NCBI GenBank assembly: GCA_017473955.1
Contig: JAFUIK010000004.1
Coordinates: 1-64,000, forward strand
DNA length: 64,000 bases
From: Ruminococcus sp.
GTDB lineage: Bacteria; Bacillota; Clostridia; Oscillospirales; Acutalibacteraceae
Direction of reading: 5' to 3'
Shown here: positions 7,706 through 17,020 of the stretch, one piece after another
How positions within the stretch are numbered: position 1 is the stretch's first letter
Layout of the letters: every line of letters begins with the position of its first letter
Notes under the pieces: model-generated
Told to the model about the DNA's origin: nothing
Seen by the model: only the letters and a program-made list of their open reading frames with translations
The model's database searches: none
Position numbers and translations under genes: made by a program

Positions 7706-10296
7706 AACTTTTAGTAGTAGACGGAAACTCAATTTTAAACCGTGCGTTTTATGGAATCAGACCGCTCACCACAAAGGACGGAATGTTCACAAACGCAATC
7801 TACGGTTTTTTAACTATGCTTGAAAAAATAAAAGCTGACACAGCTCCCGACAGAGTGGCTATTGCGTTTGACCTGAAAGCTAAGACTTTTCGCCACGATG
7901 CCTACGCTCTGTATAAAGCTAATCGCAAGGGTATGCCTGAGGAGCTTCATATGCAGTTGCAACCTCTTAAAGATTTGCTTACTGCTCTGGGATATAAAAT
8001 AGTCACCTGTGAGGGTTATGAAGCTGACGATATTCTGGGCACACTTGCAAAGGCTTGTGAGAATAACGGTGACGAGTGCGTTATCGCTACAGGAGATAGG
8101 GACAGCCTACAGCTTGTATCAGACAGAGTATCTGTGCGTTTGGCAAAGAACTTAAACGGCACTATGATTTATACACCTGAAATCGTAAAAGAGGAGTACG
8201 GTGTTACACCTAAAGAGCTGATTGAAATAAAAGCTATTCAAGGCGATACTTCGGATAACATCCCCGGTGTAGCAGGAATTGGCCCTAAAGGTGCAACAGA
8301 GTTAATTCAAAAATTTAAGACAGTTGAATATATTTACGAGCATATCGACGAACTGGATATAAAAGAAAATATGCGTAAAAAGCTCGTTTCCAGCAAAGAA
8401 AACGCACTTATTAGCCGTATGTTAGGTGAAATCTGTGTTACCGCTCCGGTGGACACAAACCTCGATTCCTACGTTGTGACAGATGGCGACAAAGCTGAAG
8501 CATCTAAAATGATGGGCAGACTCGAGCTTTTCTCGCTGATAAGTAAGCTCGGACTTGATAAAGTAGATGATGAAGATATTAAGGTCGAAGAAGAAACAGC
8601 TATCTTTGATGTTATCGAGCTCGACTTTGATAATTCTGTTAAAGAAATAAAATCCTTTGTGAAGAGCAGTAATAAGCCGTTGTATTTTTATACCCGTTTT
8701 GAGGGCGAAGATGCTTTGACTAAAAAGCCTGTTTATTCAGCTTTTGCTCTTGATAAAAAGATTGTTGTATGTAACGAGTCTGCGGTACTTGATGAAGTGC
8801 TGAAAAGTGAAGAGATTGAGAAGAACGTATTTTCTTCAAAAGAATTATTTTCTTACGCTGACAAAAATAACTTTGAAATAAAGAACCTGACGTTTGATGT
8901 GTCGCTTGCAGGCTATCTTTTAAATCCAAATGCAAGCTCCTATGATTTAGAAAAGCTCTGTGCTCAGTATGAAATAGCTTTACCTGTTGTTGATGACGAG
9001 CACGAGGATTTCGCGGTAGTTGGTGCTATGCCTGAGCTGTGTGAGATTTTAAAGAAGAATATAGACGACGCTGACCAAGGCTCGCTTTTACACGATATCG
9101 AAATTCCTCTTGCTAATGTTTTGGCTAAAATGGAGAACATCGGCTTTGAGGTTGATGTTGATGGTATCAAAAAATACGGCGAAGATATTAAAGCACAGGT
9201 TGATAATTTAGAGCAGGAGATTTACTCCCAGATTGGCTACGAGTTTAACATCAATTCTCCAAAACAGCTTGCTGTTGCACTATTTGAAGACTTGGGACTT
9301 CCTGCTAAAAAGAAAACCAAAAGCGGATATTCCACAAACGCAGATGTGCTTGAGAGTCTTATCAATTACCACCCTGTGATTTCAATGATTCTTCAGTACA
9401 GAACACTCGCAAAGTTGAAGTCAACCTACTGTGACTCACTCATAAAGGTAGTAGGAGAAGACTCGCGAATTCATTCGTCATTTAACCAGACTGAAACCAG
9501 AACAGGACGTATCAGCTCAACCGAGCCGAATTTGCAGAACATTCCTGTTAGAACAGAGCTTGGCAGGGAATTAAGACGCTTTTTCGTTGCGAAGGACGAT
9601 TGCGTACTTATTGATGCCGACTACTCCCAGATTGAGCTTAGAGTGCTCGCTCATATCTCAAATGATGAGAATATGTGCAAAGCGTTTACCGATAATGTTG
9701 ACATCCACTCTGTGACAGCGTCACAGGTGTTCAATATGCCACTTAATATGGTCACACCGATTATGCGTTCAAGAGCAAAGGCGGTCAACTTCGGTATCGT
9801 TTATGGTATAGGAGCTTTTTCTCTTGCTAAAGACATCGGCGTTACCAACAAGGAAGCATCTAATTATATAAAATCTTACCTTGCTCATTACTCAGGTATC
9901 GACTCATATATGAAGAACATCATCGAGCTTGCAAAGTCGCAGGGCTATGTTGAAACACTGTTTCTCAGAAGAAGATATCTGCCTGAACTTTCCGCCTCTA
10001 ACCATATCACACGTTCATTTGGTGAGCGAGTAGCACGAAATGCTCCAATTCAGGGCACAGCCGCTGATATCATTAAAATCGCAATGGTCAAGGTTGATAA
10101 GAGATTAAAAGACGAGGGGCTTTCTGCTCGACTGATTTTACAGGTGCACGACGAACTGATTGTCGAAGCTCCAGCGTATGAGTCTATGATTGTTGCTATG
10201 ATTTTACAAGAAGAGATGGAAAACGCCGCAAAACTTAATGTTCCGCTTGTTGCCGAGGCTAAAGTCGGCAAAACTTGGTTTGATGCAAAGGATTGA
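7702..10296 (+). CDS. polA: DNA polymerase I
   Basis: This 864-residue repair polymerase has an N-terminal 5'-3' exonuclease domain (about 1-290; LLVDGNSILNRAFYG, GYEADDILGT, GDTSDNIPGV), a degenerate middle domain and a C-terminal polymerase domain. Polymerase motif A is DADYSQIELRVLAHIS, motif B RSRAKAVNFGIVYGIG and motif C QVHDELIVEAP. The middle domain shows no DxE proofreading motif, so 3'-5' exonuclease activity is probably lost, as in Bacillus and Thermus PolA. It overlaps alr by 4 bases, and the next gene starts 4 bases after its stop. Confidence 0.97.
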   Translation: MKLLVVDGNSILNRAFYGIRPLTTKDGMFTNAIYGFLTMLEKIKADTAPDRVAIAFDLKAKTFRHDAYALYKANRKGMPEELHMQLQPLKDLLTALGYKIVTCEGYEADDILGTLAKACENNGDECVIATGDRDSLQLVSDRVSVRLAKNLNGTMIYTPEIVKEEYGVTPKELIEIKAIQGDTSDNIPGVAGIGPKGATELIQKFKTVEYIYEHIDELDIKENMRKKLVSSKENALISRMLGEICVTAPVDTNLDSYVVTDGDKAEASKMMGRLELFSLISKLGLDKVDDEDIKVEEETAIFDVIELDFDNSVKEIKSFVKSSNKPLYFYTRFEGEDALTKKPVYSAFALDKKIVVCNESAVLDEVLKSEEIEKNVFSSKELFSYADKNNFEIKNLTFDVSLAGYLLNPNASSYDLEKLCAQYEIALPVVDDEHEDFAVVGAMPELCEILKKNIDDADQGSLLHDIEIPLANVLAKMENIGFEVDVDGIKKYGEDIKAQVDNLEQEIYSQIGYEFNINSPKQLAVALFEDLGLPAKKKTKSGYSTNADVLESLINYHPVISMILQYRTLAKLKSTYCDSLIKVVGEDSRIHSSFNQTETRTGRISSTEPNLQNIPVRTELGRELRRFFVAKDDCVLIDADYSQIELRVLAHISNDENMCKAFTDNVDIHSVTASQVFNMPLNMVTPIMRSRAKAVNFGIVYGIGAFSLAKDIGVTNKEASNYIKSYLAHYSGIDSYMKNIIELAKSQGYVETLFLRRRYLPELSASNHITRSFGERVARNAPIQGTAADIIKIAMVKVDKRLKDEGLSARLILQVHDELIVEAPAYESMIVAMILQEEMENAAKLNVPLVAEAKVGKTWFDAKD

Positions 10297-10300
10297 TATT

Positions 10301-10750
10301 ATGAAAAACGTATTATTTGTCTGCACGGGCAATACCTGTCGCAGTCCTATGGCAGAAGCTATTTTTAACGATATGTGTGAAAAGGGTGGCTTGCCGCATC
10401 ACGCTCGTTCAGCAGGTGTAGCTACAGTTGATGGTTTGCCTGCCGCTAAAAATGCTATTGAAACAATGGCTAATTTGGGTATTGATTTGACAGCCCACAA
10501 GGCACGTTTTCTGCCTAATGTGAAGCTTTCTGATTATGATTTGTTTGTGACTATGAATTATGACCAGGCGACTTTGGTTGAAAGCTTAGGTGTACCGCGT
10601 GAGCTTATAAAGGTTTTAGAAAAAGCTCCAACCGATAAGTACGACATCGAAATCGGTATCGCTGACCCGTTTGGTGGCGATATGCTGGCATACAAAAAAT
10701 GTGCCGAAGACTTAAAGGTCACTATCGCCGAGCTTATTAAAACATTATGA
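10301..10750 (+). CDS. Low-molecular-weight phosphatase, probably protein-arginine phosphatase (YwlE-like)
   Basis: This 149-residue protein has the LMW-PTP signature CTGNTCRS at C8-S15 and a DPFGGD general-acid loop near the C-terminus. In the family the residue after the catalytic Cys separates tyrosine phosphatases (usually CLGNICRS) from YwlE-type arginine phosphatases (CTGNTCRS). The sequence here matches the arginine type, which reverses McsB-type protein-arginine phosphorylation. The start at 10301 is used, since an upstream in-frame start would lie inside polA. It overlaps rimI by 4 bases. Substrate specificity is an inference from the motif. Confidence 0.85.
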   Translation: MKNVLFVCTGNTCRSPMAEAIFNDMCEKGGLPHHARSAGVATVDGLPAAKNAIETMANLGIDLTAHKARFLPNVKLSDYDLFVTMNYDQATLVESLGVPRELIKVLEKAPTDKYDIEIGIADPFGGDMLAYKKCAEDLKVTIAELIKTL

Positions 10751-11187
10751 TTATTTGTAAGATGACCCAAGAACACCTGTGCGGTGTTATGGAAGTTGAG
10801 CATAACAGTTTTACTCATCCGTGGAGTGAAAACAGCTTTATGGATGAGATTAACAAGGACAGCTCCTTTTGCTATGTAGCTCTCCAAAATGACACGGTAG
10901 TTGGCTTTGCTGTACTTGAAACTGTGCTTGATGAGGGCAACCTGCTCGATATTGCGGTCGATGAAAAGCATCGCAGACAAGGTGTTGCCAGAGAGCTGTT
11001 CAAAGAGCTTTTTAAAGTAGCGGATGAAAAAAAGCTCAGCTTCATCACGCTTGAAGTAAGAGAAAGCAGCATACCTGCTATCTCGCTTTATGAAGCACAC
11101 GGTTTTGAAAAGGTCGGAGTTCGCAAGAATTACTACTCTAAACCAACCGAAAACGCTGTGCTTATGACAAAGTATTTTAACCTGTAA
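10747..11187 (+). CDS. rimI: Ribosomal-protein-alanine N-acetyltransferase (GNAT)
   Basis: This 146-residue GNAT protein has the acetyl-CoA-binding RRQGVARELF segment and the family ending ALYEAHGFEKVGVRKNYY-like pattern (here SLYEAHGFEKVG). RimI acetylates the N-terminal alanine of ribosomal protein S18. It is often found beside tsaD, as here. The ATG overlaps the phosphatase stop (ATGA), indicating one operon. The usual tsaE and tsaB neighbours are absent from this window. Confidence 0.88.
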   Translation: MIICKMTQEHLCGVMEVEHNSFTHPWSENSFMDEINKDSSFCYVALQNDTVVGFAVLETVLDEGNLLDIAVDEKHRRQGVARELFKELFKVADEKKLSFITLEVRESSIPAISLYEAHGFEKVGVRKNYYSKPTENAVLMTKYFNL

Positions 11188-11197
11188 GGGGATTGTT

Positions 11198-12211
11198 ATG
11201 AAAATTTTATCTATAGAAAGCAGTTGCGACGAAACAGCCGCTGCGGTGGTCGTTGACGGTCGAGAAGTTATTTCCTCGGTAATTGCGTCACAGGTCGAAG
11301 AGCACAAGCTCTACGGAGGCGTTGTTCCTGAGATTGCGTCCAGACGACACGCAGAGTCTATCGTCGGTGTTGTAAACGAAGCTTTAGAAAAAGCGGATAC
11401 CACACTAGATGACATCGATGCTATCGCTGTGACACACGCACCCGGACTTATCGGTGCACTTTTAGTAGGTGTTAACTTTGCAAAAGGCTTGTCACTTGCT
11501 ACAAAAAAACCGCTTGTGCCCGTGCATCATCTGCGTTCTCACATAGCGGCTAACTATATTTCGCATAAAGAATTAAAACCGCCGTTTTTATGCTTAGTAG
11601 TATCTGGTGGTCATAGCCACATTGTTATGGTTGAAAGCTACACAAAAATGCGTATCATCGGTCGCACTCGTGACGATGCCGCAGGCGAGGCTTTTGATAA
11701 GGCGGCTCGTACTATGGGTATTCCTTACCCCGGTGGTATAATGCTCGATAAAATTGCCGAAAAGGGCGACGAAAACGCGTTTAAGCTGCCACACCCTAAG
11801 GTAGACGATGCACCGTACGATTTCTCATTCTCAGGACTTAAGACGGCAGTGATAAACATAATCCACAATATGGAGCAAAAAGGCGAAGAAATTCCGAAGG
11901 CTGATGTTTGTGCAAGCTTTAGAAAGGCTGTTGTCGATTGCCTGACCAAGAATTTTATCAAAGCGGCAGAAGATTTGGGAGTTAAAACACTTGTTACTGC
12001 AGGCGGTGTTTCTGCTAATTCGCTTTTAAGACGTGAGCTTACAAAGGCATGTGAACAAAACGGCTATGAGCTTTATATGCCTGATTTGTCGCTGTGTGGC
12101 GACAATGCCGCTATGGTTGGTTCTCAGGGCTATTATGAGTATCTTTCAGGTAATATTGCACCGCTTGATTTAAACGCAGTTGCAACCCTACCGATTGATT
12201 ACAGAGAATAA
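11198..12211 (+). CDS. tsaD: tRNA N6-adenosine threonylcarbamoyltransferase
   Basis: This 337-residue ASKHA-fold metalloenzyme completes t6A37 modification in tRNAs reading ANN codons. The metal ligands are in VPVHHLRSHIAANY (HxxxH). The N-terminal ESSCDETAAAVV and the phosphate-binding VSGGHSHIV segments are diagnostic. SD AAGGGGATTGTT precedes the ATG, 10 bases after rimI. It normally works with TsaB, TsaE and TsaC, which are not encoded in this window. Confidence 0.97.
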   Translation: MKILSIESSCDETAAAVVVDGREVISSVIASQVEEHKLYGGVVPEIASRRHAESIVGVVNEALEKADTTLDDIDAIAVTHAPGLIGALLVGVNFAKGLSLATKKPLVPVHHLRSHIAANYISHKELKPPFLCLVVSGGHSHIVMVESYTKMRIIGRTRDDAAGEAFDKAARTMGIPYPGGIMLDKIAEKGDENAFKLPHPKVDDAPYDFSFSGLKTAVINIIHNMEQKGEEIPKADVCASFRKAVVDCLTKNFIKAAEDLGVKTLVTAGGVSANSLLRRELTKACEQNGYELYMPDLSLCGDNAAMVGSQGYYEYLSGNIAPLDLNAVATLPIDYRE

Positions 12212-12252
12212 GAACATACATATAAGTATAGTATAGAAATAGAGGTGACGAT

Positions 12253-13596
12253 ATGAAAAAGCTTTGGCTTAAGATAACAGCCGTTGTGCTGTGTGTTATT
12301 ATAAGTGTATCGCTTTGTTCTTGCGATATGATAAACTCTGCTATTGATACAGTATCGTCACTTGTTACTCCTAAAGGTATAGTTGAGGATGTGTCCTTAG
12401 GCTACTGCGAAATGGATAGCACACAGTTTACGTATTCACCGCATTACACTTCGTTTTTGTGCAGGGAATCATACAACTGCCTAGAAAACGACAAAATGCG
12501 TGAGCTTTATGATATGCTTTTAGAGTCAGCCTACTTTGTTTATCCTAAGTCTTTTTCTAATGCTGAGTATAAATGCAGACAGGTGATTTTGCTCGAAGCT
12601 CAGCTTAGTGAAGCACAGATACGTTTGGTTATAAAAGCCTTGACTGACGATAATCCTCAGGTGTTCTGGCTTTCTACTACTTTTGGTTTTTTAGTCAGTA
12701 CTGCTGAAAATTACACAGCAGTCCAGCTTTATTCAAGGTCGCATCCGGATTTGCTTAAAGAGGATATTTCAAAACTTAAAGATGAGGTCAATAAGTTCTT
12801 TGATTCCGTAGAGAGTGGGCTTTCACAATACGAGAGAGAAAAGCTTGCTCACAATTTTATACTCGACAAATGTGAGTATGATGATTCCTTGAGCGATGCT
12901 CTGACAGTTCCCAAAGGGAAGGAAGCCGCCTTTGACCCATATGGTGTTATGGTGGATGGTGTTGCCGTGTGTGAGGGGTACGCACGCACATTCCAACTGC
13001 TAAGCAACGGCTTGGGTGTTAAGTGCATTAACGTAATCGGCGAGAGTGAAGGCGAGCTTCATATGTGGAACGCCGTTGAGCTTGACGGAGATTACTACTA
13101 TGTTGACCCTACGTGGGATGATAAGGGTGATGGAGCTTTTATGTATGATTACTTCAACATAAATGAAAAACAGCTTTTAGCTGACCACGATTTCTCCCCA
13201 TTGAGTGATGAAATGAGCGACGAAGAAATCTGCGGAGAGGGCAGAGTTAACGCGTTGACTTCTAACTTCTTTATCCCAAAATGTACGTCAACGGCGTACA
13301 ATTACTACATCAGAGAAAGTGCTCATCTAGAGGACTACGAGGGTGAAGAATTAAAAGAAGAATTACTTAATTCAGCCTTGAACAAGGAGAAGTATTTCAG
13401 CTTTTATATTGACCCGAAAGGACTAACGTATGAGTATGCTGTGGATCAGCTTTTCTTCTCATATCCGCAGTACTTTTTTAAATATGTTGATGAAGTTAAC
13501 TACGAGCTGCCTGACTATTCGCTCGATAAAAATAACCTTTCACTTTATCAAAAGGAACAGATTTTTGTAGTTACGGTTATGCTCAAATATGTGTGA
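12253..13596 (+). CDS. Lipoprotein with transglutaminase-like cysteine peptidase domain
   Basis: The 447-residue precursor starts with a lipoprotein signal peptide ending at a lipobox (SLCSC), so it is probably anchored outside the membrane. The transglutaminase-like core is at about residues 190-300, with a Cys-His-Asp triad at C240 (GVAVCEGYARTF), H270 (ELHMWNAVE) and D285 (YYYVDPTWDD). Such domains act as peptidases or cross-linkers on surface substrates, and the true reaction is unknown. SD AGAGGTGACG precedes the ATG. It follows tsaD by 41 bases and is probably cotranscribed. The C-terminal 150 residues match nothing I recognise. Confidence 0.85.
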   Translation: MKKLWLKITAVVLCVIISVSLCSCDMINSAIDTVSSLVTPKGIVEDVSLGYCEMDSTQFTYSPHYTSFLCRESYNCLENDKMRELYDMLLESAYFVYPKSFSNAEYKCRQVILLEAQLSEAQIRLVIKALTDDNPQVFWLSTTFGFLVSTAENYTAVQLYSRSHPDLLKEDISKLKDEVNKFFDSVESGLSQYEREKLAHNFILDKCEYDDSLSDALTVPKGKEAAFDPYGVMVDGVAVCEGYARTFQLLSNGLGVKCINVIGESEGELHMWNAVELDGDYYYVDPTWDDKGDGAFMYDYFNINEKQLLADHDFSPLSDEMSDEEICGEGRVNALTSNFFIPKCTSTAYNYYIRESAHLEDYEGEELKEELLNSALNKEKYFSFYIDPKGLTYEYAVDQLFFSYPQYFFKYVDEVNYELPDYSLDKNNLSLYQKEQIFVVTVMLKYV

Positions 13597-13619
13597 GTGT
13601 TTAAAATAAGAGGTATGAT

Positions 13620-14030
13620 ATGATTATAATTTCAGTTGATTTGGGCAAGGCAAGAACAGGTCTTGCTATCAGCGACAAAACAGGATTTTTGGCATCTCCG
13701 CTTTGTATGATTGAAGAAAAAAGTCCGACAAAGTTGCTGGAAAAGGTGGCTGATGCGGTTAGCTTGAATAAGGCGGAATTAGTCGTTGTCGGCTTGCCTA
13801 AGAATATGGACGGCAGTGAGGGTGACAGTGCTAAAAACGCTAGAGAGTTTGCACAGAAACTAAACGAGAAAACAGGTGTAAAAACTGTTATGCAGGATGA
13901 ACGCGGCACTACAATCACCGCCCACTCTTATTTGTCCCAGCGTGATGTGAAGGGCAAAAAACGCAAGGCACAGGTTGATATAGTCGCGGCATCAATTATT
14001 TTGCAGGACTATCTTGATTCGCATAGATAA
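13620..14030 (+). CDS. ruvX: Putative Holliday junction resolvase / pre-16S rRNA nuclease (YqgF)
   Basis: This 136-residue RNase H-fold protein has the family start IISVDLGKARTGLAISD with its catalytic Asp, a middle VVGLPKNMDGSEG and a late QDERGTTITA segment. YqgF/RuvX is an essential nuclease linked to 5' maturation of 16S rRNA and earlier proposed as a resolvase. An SD (AGAGG) precedes the ATG by 6 bases. The short DUF896 gene follows in the same transcript. Confidence 0.94.
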   Translation: MIIISVDLGKARTGLAISDKTGFLASPLCMIEEKSPTKLLEKVADAVSLNKAELVVVGLPKNMDGSEGDSAKNAREFAQKLNEKTGVKTVMQDERGTTITAHSYLSQRDVKGKKRKAQVDIVAASIILQDYLDSHR

Positions 14031-14049
14031 TTACATAAAGGAGAATATT

Positions 14050-14262
14050 ATGACACAGGATTTACTCGAAAAGATAAACGTATTAGCTAAGAAAAAGAAA
14101 GAGGAAGGCTTAACACAAGAGGAACAAAAACTCCAGAAAGAGCTGTACAAAGAATATCTCACACAGTTTCGTTCAGGCTTTAAAAAACAGCTTCAGAATG
14201 TTGATGTTAAGCTCCCTAACGGTAAGGTTGTGCCCTTAACTGAGCTTAATAAGAAAAAGTGA
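14050..14262 (+). CDS. DUF896 (YnzC-like) small cytoplasmic protein
   Basis: This 70-residue charged helical protein has the DUF896 pattern INVLAKKKKEEGLTQEEQ and a middle YLTQFRSGFKKQL, as in Bacillus YnzC, whose function is unclear. The start at 14050 is chosen over an in-frame ATG at 14014, which lies inside ruvX, because SD AAAGGAGAA precedes 14050. A terminator follows directly. Confidence 0.88.
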   Translation: MTQDLLEKINVLAKKKKEEGLTQEEQKLQKELYKEYLTQFRSGFKKQLQNVDVKLPNGKVVPLTELNKKK

Positions 14263-14274
14263 TGACAGATGTAA

Positions 14275-14315
14275 AAATCCCACCCAAGTGAATGTACTTG
14301 AGTGGGATTTCTTTT
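14275..14315. terminator. Strong bidirectional terminator between convergent genes
   Basis: A 15-bp stem AAATCCCACCCAAGT/ACTTGAGTGGGATTT with one wobble and a 6-base loop is followed by CTTTTT. It ends the alr-to-DUF896 strand and can also serve the minus-strand envelope cluster. Confidence 0.85.
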
Positions 14316-14324
14316 TGCACGTTA

Positions 14325-15917
14325 TTATAAACGATTAACAGGGTTTGACTCTCTTGACACACTTTCGCTTAACGCAATGAATATGAACAGAAACGGCGTA
14401 ACAATAGGGTTGTAGATGTTAACAACCGCCTGTGCCGCATATGCGATAACAGGGAAAACAAAAATGAGTGAGAGCTCGTTTTTCTTTGATGTCTTTAAGC
14501 CTCTGTAAACACAGGTGACAAGAATTGCCATATAGGACACAAAACCTAAAACACCCTGTGTTACAAGGTAGTTTAAGTATTCGCTATGGATACAGTTTGT
14601 TGAGCCGTTGTTAAAGCGTAGGCTCAGCTCCTCAAAATATGGCTCAAAAACGTGATAGAAGGTGTCGCAACCGCTACCAAACATAATGTGAACAAAGTCA
14701 AAATCAAAGAACTCTTTCATTCCGTTAATCCAGAAAAAGCCTCGGTGTGTGCCCCATCTGTCATCAAAGCGGAGTATTTGTGATAATTCTCCAATGTCTG
14801 TTGTTGTGTCAACAAAGCTGTAGTAACAGAAGAAATAGGTGAATGTTGTGACAGCGAAAATTCCTATAATAGAGATAATCACTGTAAGCGTGTTTTTTAA
14901 CGCTTTTGAATTAACAAATTTACTGTTTTTGAAGAAAAACAGTAAAAATGAGACCACTGCAAAAAACGCGATAACTATGTAAATCTTATTACTGTAAACA
15001 AGCATCTCGCCGATTTTTTCAAATCCCTTTGACTTATCTTTCATAATAAAAGAGAAAAGCTTTAACAGTAAGCCTGACGAGAACATTATGGTAAACGCAA
15101 GGGTGAGCTGTCTTAACAAATGAGGTTTTCGAACCCCTACAAGTGCCATAATAAACAGCATTACAAACAGTCCGATGTAGCCTGAGTTTGAGCCTGCTAC
15201 CAAAAGACCGCAGTAAGCAAATACAATCGAAATTGCTGAAAGTATCTTGATATATCGACTTTTTTGCAGAGCAAACATCATAACAGAAAACGGCAAGAAA
15301 ACGCACATATAAGAAGCAATTGTGTTTTTGTTGCCTATAGTTGTGCCGAAATCATTGATAACATCTTCTGAATAGCCTGTCATTATGCCCAGCGGGTCGA
15401 TGTAGAAAAAGTGTAGTATTGCAAGGCCTGAGATAAGGCAGCCGAAAACTAAGAACGAGCAAAGCACATAGTTTTTGAAGTAGTAATATCTGGAAACAAT
15501 GAAGTACATAGCTGTGTATAAAAACAGCAGGATAAGTCCGTTGTCCCTGCCTGCACCGCCTGTCAATGAATCAAGCTTGTAGTCGCTGACAAGTGTTGTG
15601 ATGCAAGCACAGAAGAAAAAGCAGAGAAATGCTATGTCGGTAGAAGAAACATCAAAAAACTTTTTGTGCTCAACTACTCTGTTTTCAATTGGAGCATTTT
15701 TATCAAGATGGTATGAAAGCGAAATGACAATAGTGCTGACAATGAGAATTGCAGTCAGAACAATGTACAAAATGAACTTGTCATTTCTTGCACTTGCATA
15801 CTGATTAGTAAGAAAAATCTCAAAGAACGTGAACATCACAAGCAGGTAGTAGTTAACCATTGAGTGACGCATATTGTAGCTTGACTTTTTCTGTACATTT
15901 TGTTTTTTATCAGCCAT
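14325..15917 (-). CDS. O-antigen ligase/polymerase-like membrane protein
   Basis: The 530-residue protein has about 12 hydrophobic helices and a long extracytoplasmic loop near the C-terminus carrying Wzy/WaaL-family features (GNKNTIASYMCVFLPF; RWGTHRGFFWINGMKEF; HSEYLNYLVTQGVLGF). Members polymerise or ligate lipid-linked glycans outside the membrane. In a Gram-positive the likely products are capsule or wall polysaccharides, but the substrate is unknown. It is the last gene of a four-gene minus-strand cluster, 3 bases after the EEP gene. Confidence 0.85.
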   Translation of the reverse strand: MADKKQNVQKKSSYNMRHSMVNYYLLVMFTFFEIFLTNQYASARNDKFILYIVLTAILIVSTIVISLSYHLDKNAPIENRVVEHKKFFDVSSTDIAFLCFFFCACITTLVSDYKLDSLTGGAGRDNGLILLFLYTAMYFIVSRYYYFKNYVLCSFLVFGCLISGLAILHFFYIDPLGIMTGYSEDVINDFGTTIGNKNTIASYMCVFLPFSVMMFALQKSRYIKILSAISIVFAYCGLLVAGSNSGYIGLFVMLFIMALVGVRKPHLLRQLTLAFTIMFSSGLLLKLFSFIMKDKSKGFEKIGEMLVYSNKIYIVIAFFAVVSFLLFFFKNSKFVNSKALKNTLTVIISIIGIFAVTTFTYFFCYYSFVDTTTDIGELSQILRFDDRWGTHRGFFWINGMKEFFDFDFVHIMFGSGCDTFYHVFEPYFEELSLRFNNGSTNCIHSEYLNYLVTQGVLGFVSYMAILVTCVYRGLKTSKKNELSLIFVFPVIAYAAQAVVNIYNPIVTPFLFIFIALSESVSRESNPVNRL

Positions 15918-15920
15918 AGT

Positions 15921-17012
15921 TTAACCTTTCAAAGTAAAAGTCATATATACAGGGTTGTGGTCAGAGTACATGAACTTGGCGTCAATGACGTCAGCCTTTG
16001 AAACACTAACATTGTCGGATACGATGAAGCCGTCGAGTGTTACGTTGAACTGACCTTCTTCTTTGTATGGTTCGTCAGTGTTTCGACAGGTAGCAACAGG
16101 ATTTTTTTCATCAAACGGAGCGATTAAAGAAAGCCCTGTATTATTTAACATATCAACAGGAAACGCTTGTGCCCATGTGTATTCTTCACCTGATACGCCA
16201 AATATACTGCCGCTATCAAGGAGTAAGTCTTTGTTGAAATCTCCTCCACAGATAACGTAGTTGCCGTTAGCGTATTCTTCTTTCATATCACTTATTAAAA
16301 GCTCAAGCTGATTTGTTGCGATTGTGCCGTCAGAAGTGTATGCAGAAAGGTGAACAGTGTAAAGCACAAGATGTTTACCGTTGTCTGTATTTATCCTCGA
16401 AACGCTGTAGCAACGGTCAAGGTCTACAAGCTTCATCAAAGATGTTTCGATTGGAAGCGAGATGCGTGTGCTGTCAGAAATATCGTATTTACTTAACGTG
16501 AGCATACCCGATAGCGACTTCCCGTGAGGCTCCAAAAACGGATAGAATAGGTACGGAGAGTCATAGTTTACAGCGAACACGCTGTCGAAACCGATGAGTG
16601 CATCGTCTAAATATTTTTGCTGGTCAACGTGGTGAGAACGGGTTGCGTTTTTATCAACCTCTTCAAGCATAACGATGTCAGCGTCTTCGAATTTCAGCAA
16701 GTCTTTTATACCGCTTAGCACCTCGTTTACCGATTCTTCGCTTTTAGCTCGACTGCTTTTACCGCCGTCCATGAAAAAGCTGAAATCCTGAGTGTAAGCA
16801 CAAAAACCAATGTTATAGGACAGAGCCTTAAGCTCCTTGTTAACAGGTATGCTTTTAGCTGTTTCTTCGTTAATTTCAAGAGCGAGATTGTCTTCTATTC
16901 TATGGTAATCAATCAGCACATAGCTTACATAGCCGATAGCGACAACGATAACCGCAAGCAGTAAGCACATCAATGCTTTTAAAATTCTACCGATAACTGT
17001 TTTATTTTTCAT
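15921..17012 (-). CDS. Membrane-anchored endonuclease/exonuclease/phosphatase (EEP) family protein
   Basis: The 363-residue protein has one N-terminal membrane helix (about residues 10-32), so its catalytic domain is probably extracellular. EEP-fold motifs are LSYNIGF at the start, a metal-binding Glu in DIVMLEEVDKN, GGDFNKDL, and the terminal YSDHNPVYMTF with the catalytic Asp-His. Family members include DNases, sphingomyelinases and inositol-phosphate phosphatases. Its place between polymer and membrane-protein genes suggests a phosphodiester or lipid substrate, but this is speculative. It starts 8 bases after the upstream lipoprotein gene. Confidence 0.85.
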   Translation of the reverse strand: MKNKTVIGRILKALMCLLLAVIVVAIGYVSYVLIDYHRIEDNLALEINEETAKSIPVNKELKALSYNIGFCAYTQDFSFFMDGGKSSRAKSEESVNEVLSGIKDLLKFEDADIVMLEEVDKNATRSHHVDQQKYLDDALIGFDSVFAVNYDSPYLFYPFLEPHGKSLSGMLTLSKYDISDSTRISLPIETSLMKLVDLDRCYSVSRINTDNGKHLVLYTVHLSAYTSDGTIATNQLELLISDMKEEYANGNYVICGGDFNKDLLLDSGSIFGVSGEEYTWAQAFPVDMLNNTGLSLIAPFDEKNPVATCRNTDEPYKEEGQFNVTLDGFIVSDNVSVSKADVIDAKFMYSDHNPVYMTFTLKG

Positions 17013-17020
17013 ATTTTACC

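Noticed and set aside
7702..10296. Active proofreading domain in PolA
   Set aside because: The middle domain lacks the DxE and later Asp motifs of the 3'-5' exonuclease. Loss is common in Firmicutes and not notable as a finding.
10558..11307. 249-residue minus-strand open frame opposite rimI
   Set aside because: It is fully antisense to the well-supported phosphatase, rimI and tsaD genes and has no recognisable motif or SD.
12212..12252. Possible separate promoter for the transglutaminase lipoprotein gene
   Set aside because: TATAAG/TATAGT boxes occur in the 41-base gap, but no -35 with proper spacing was found. Cotranscription with tsaD is simpler.
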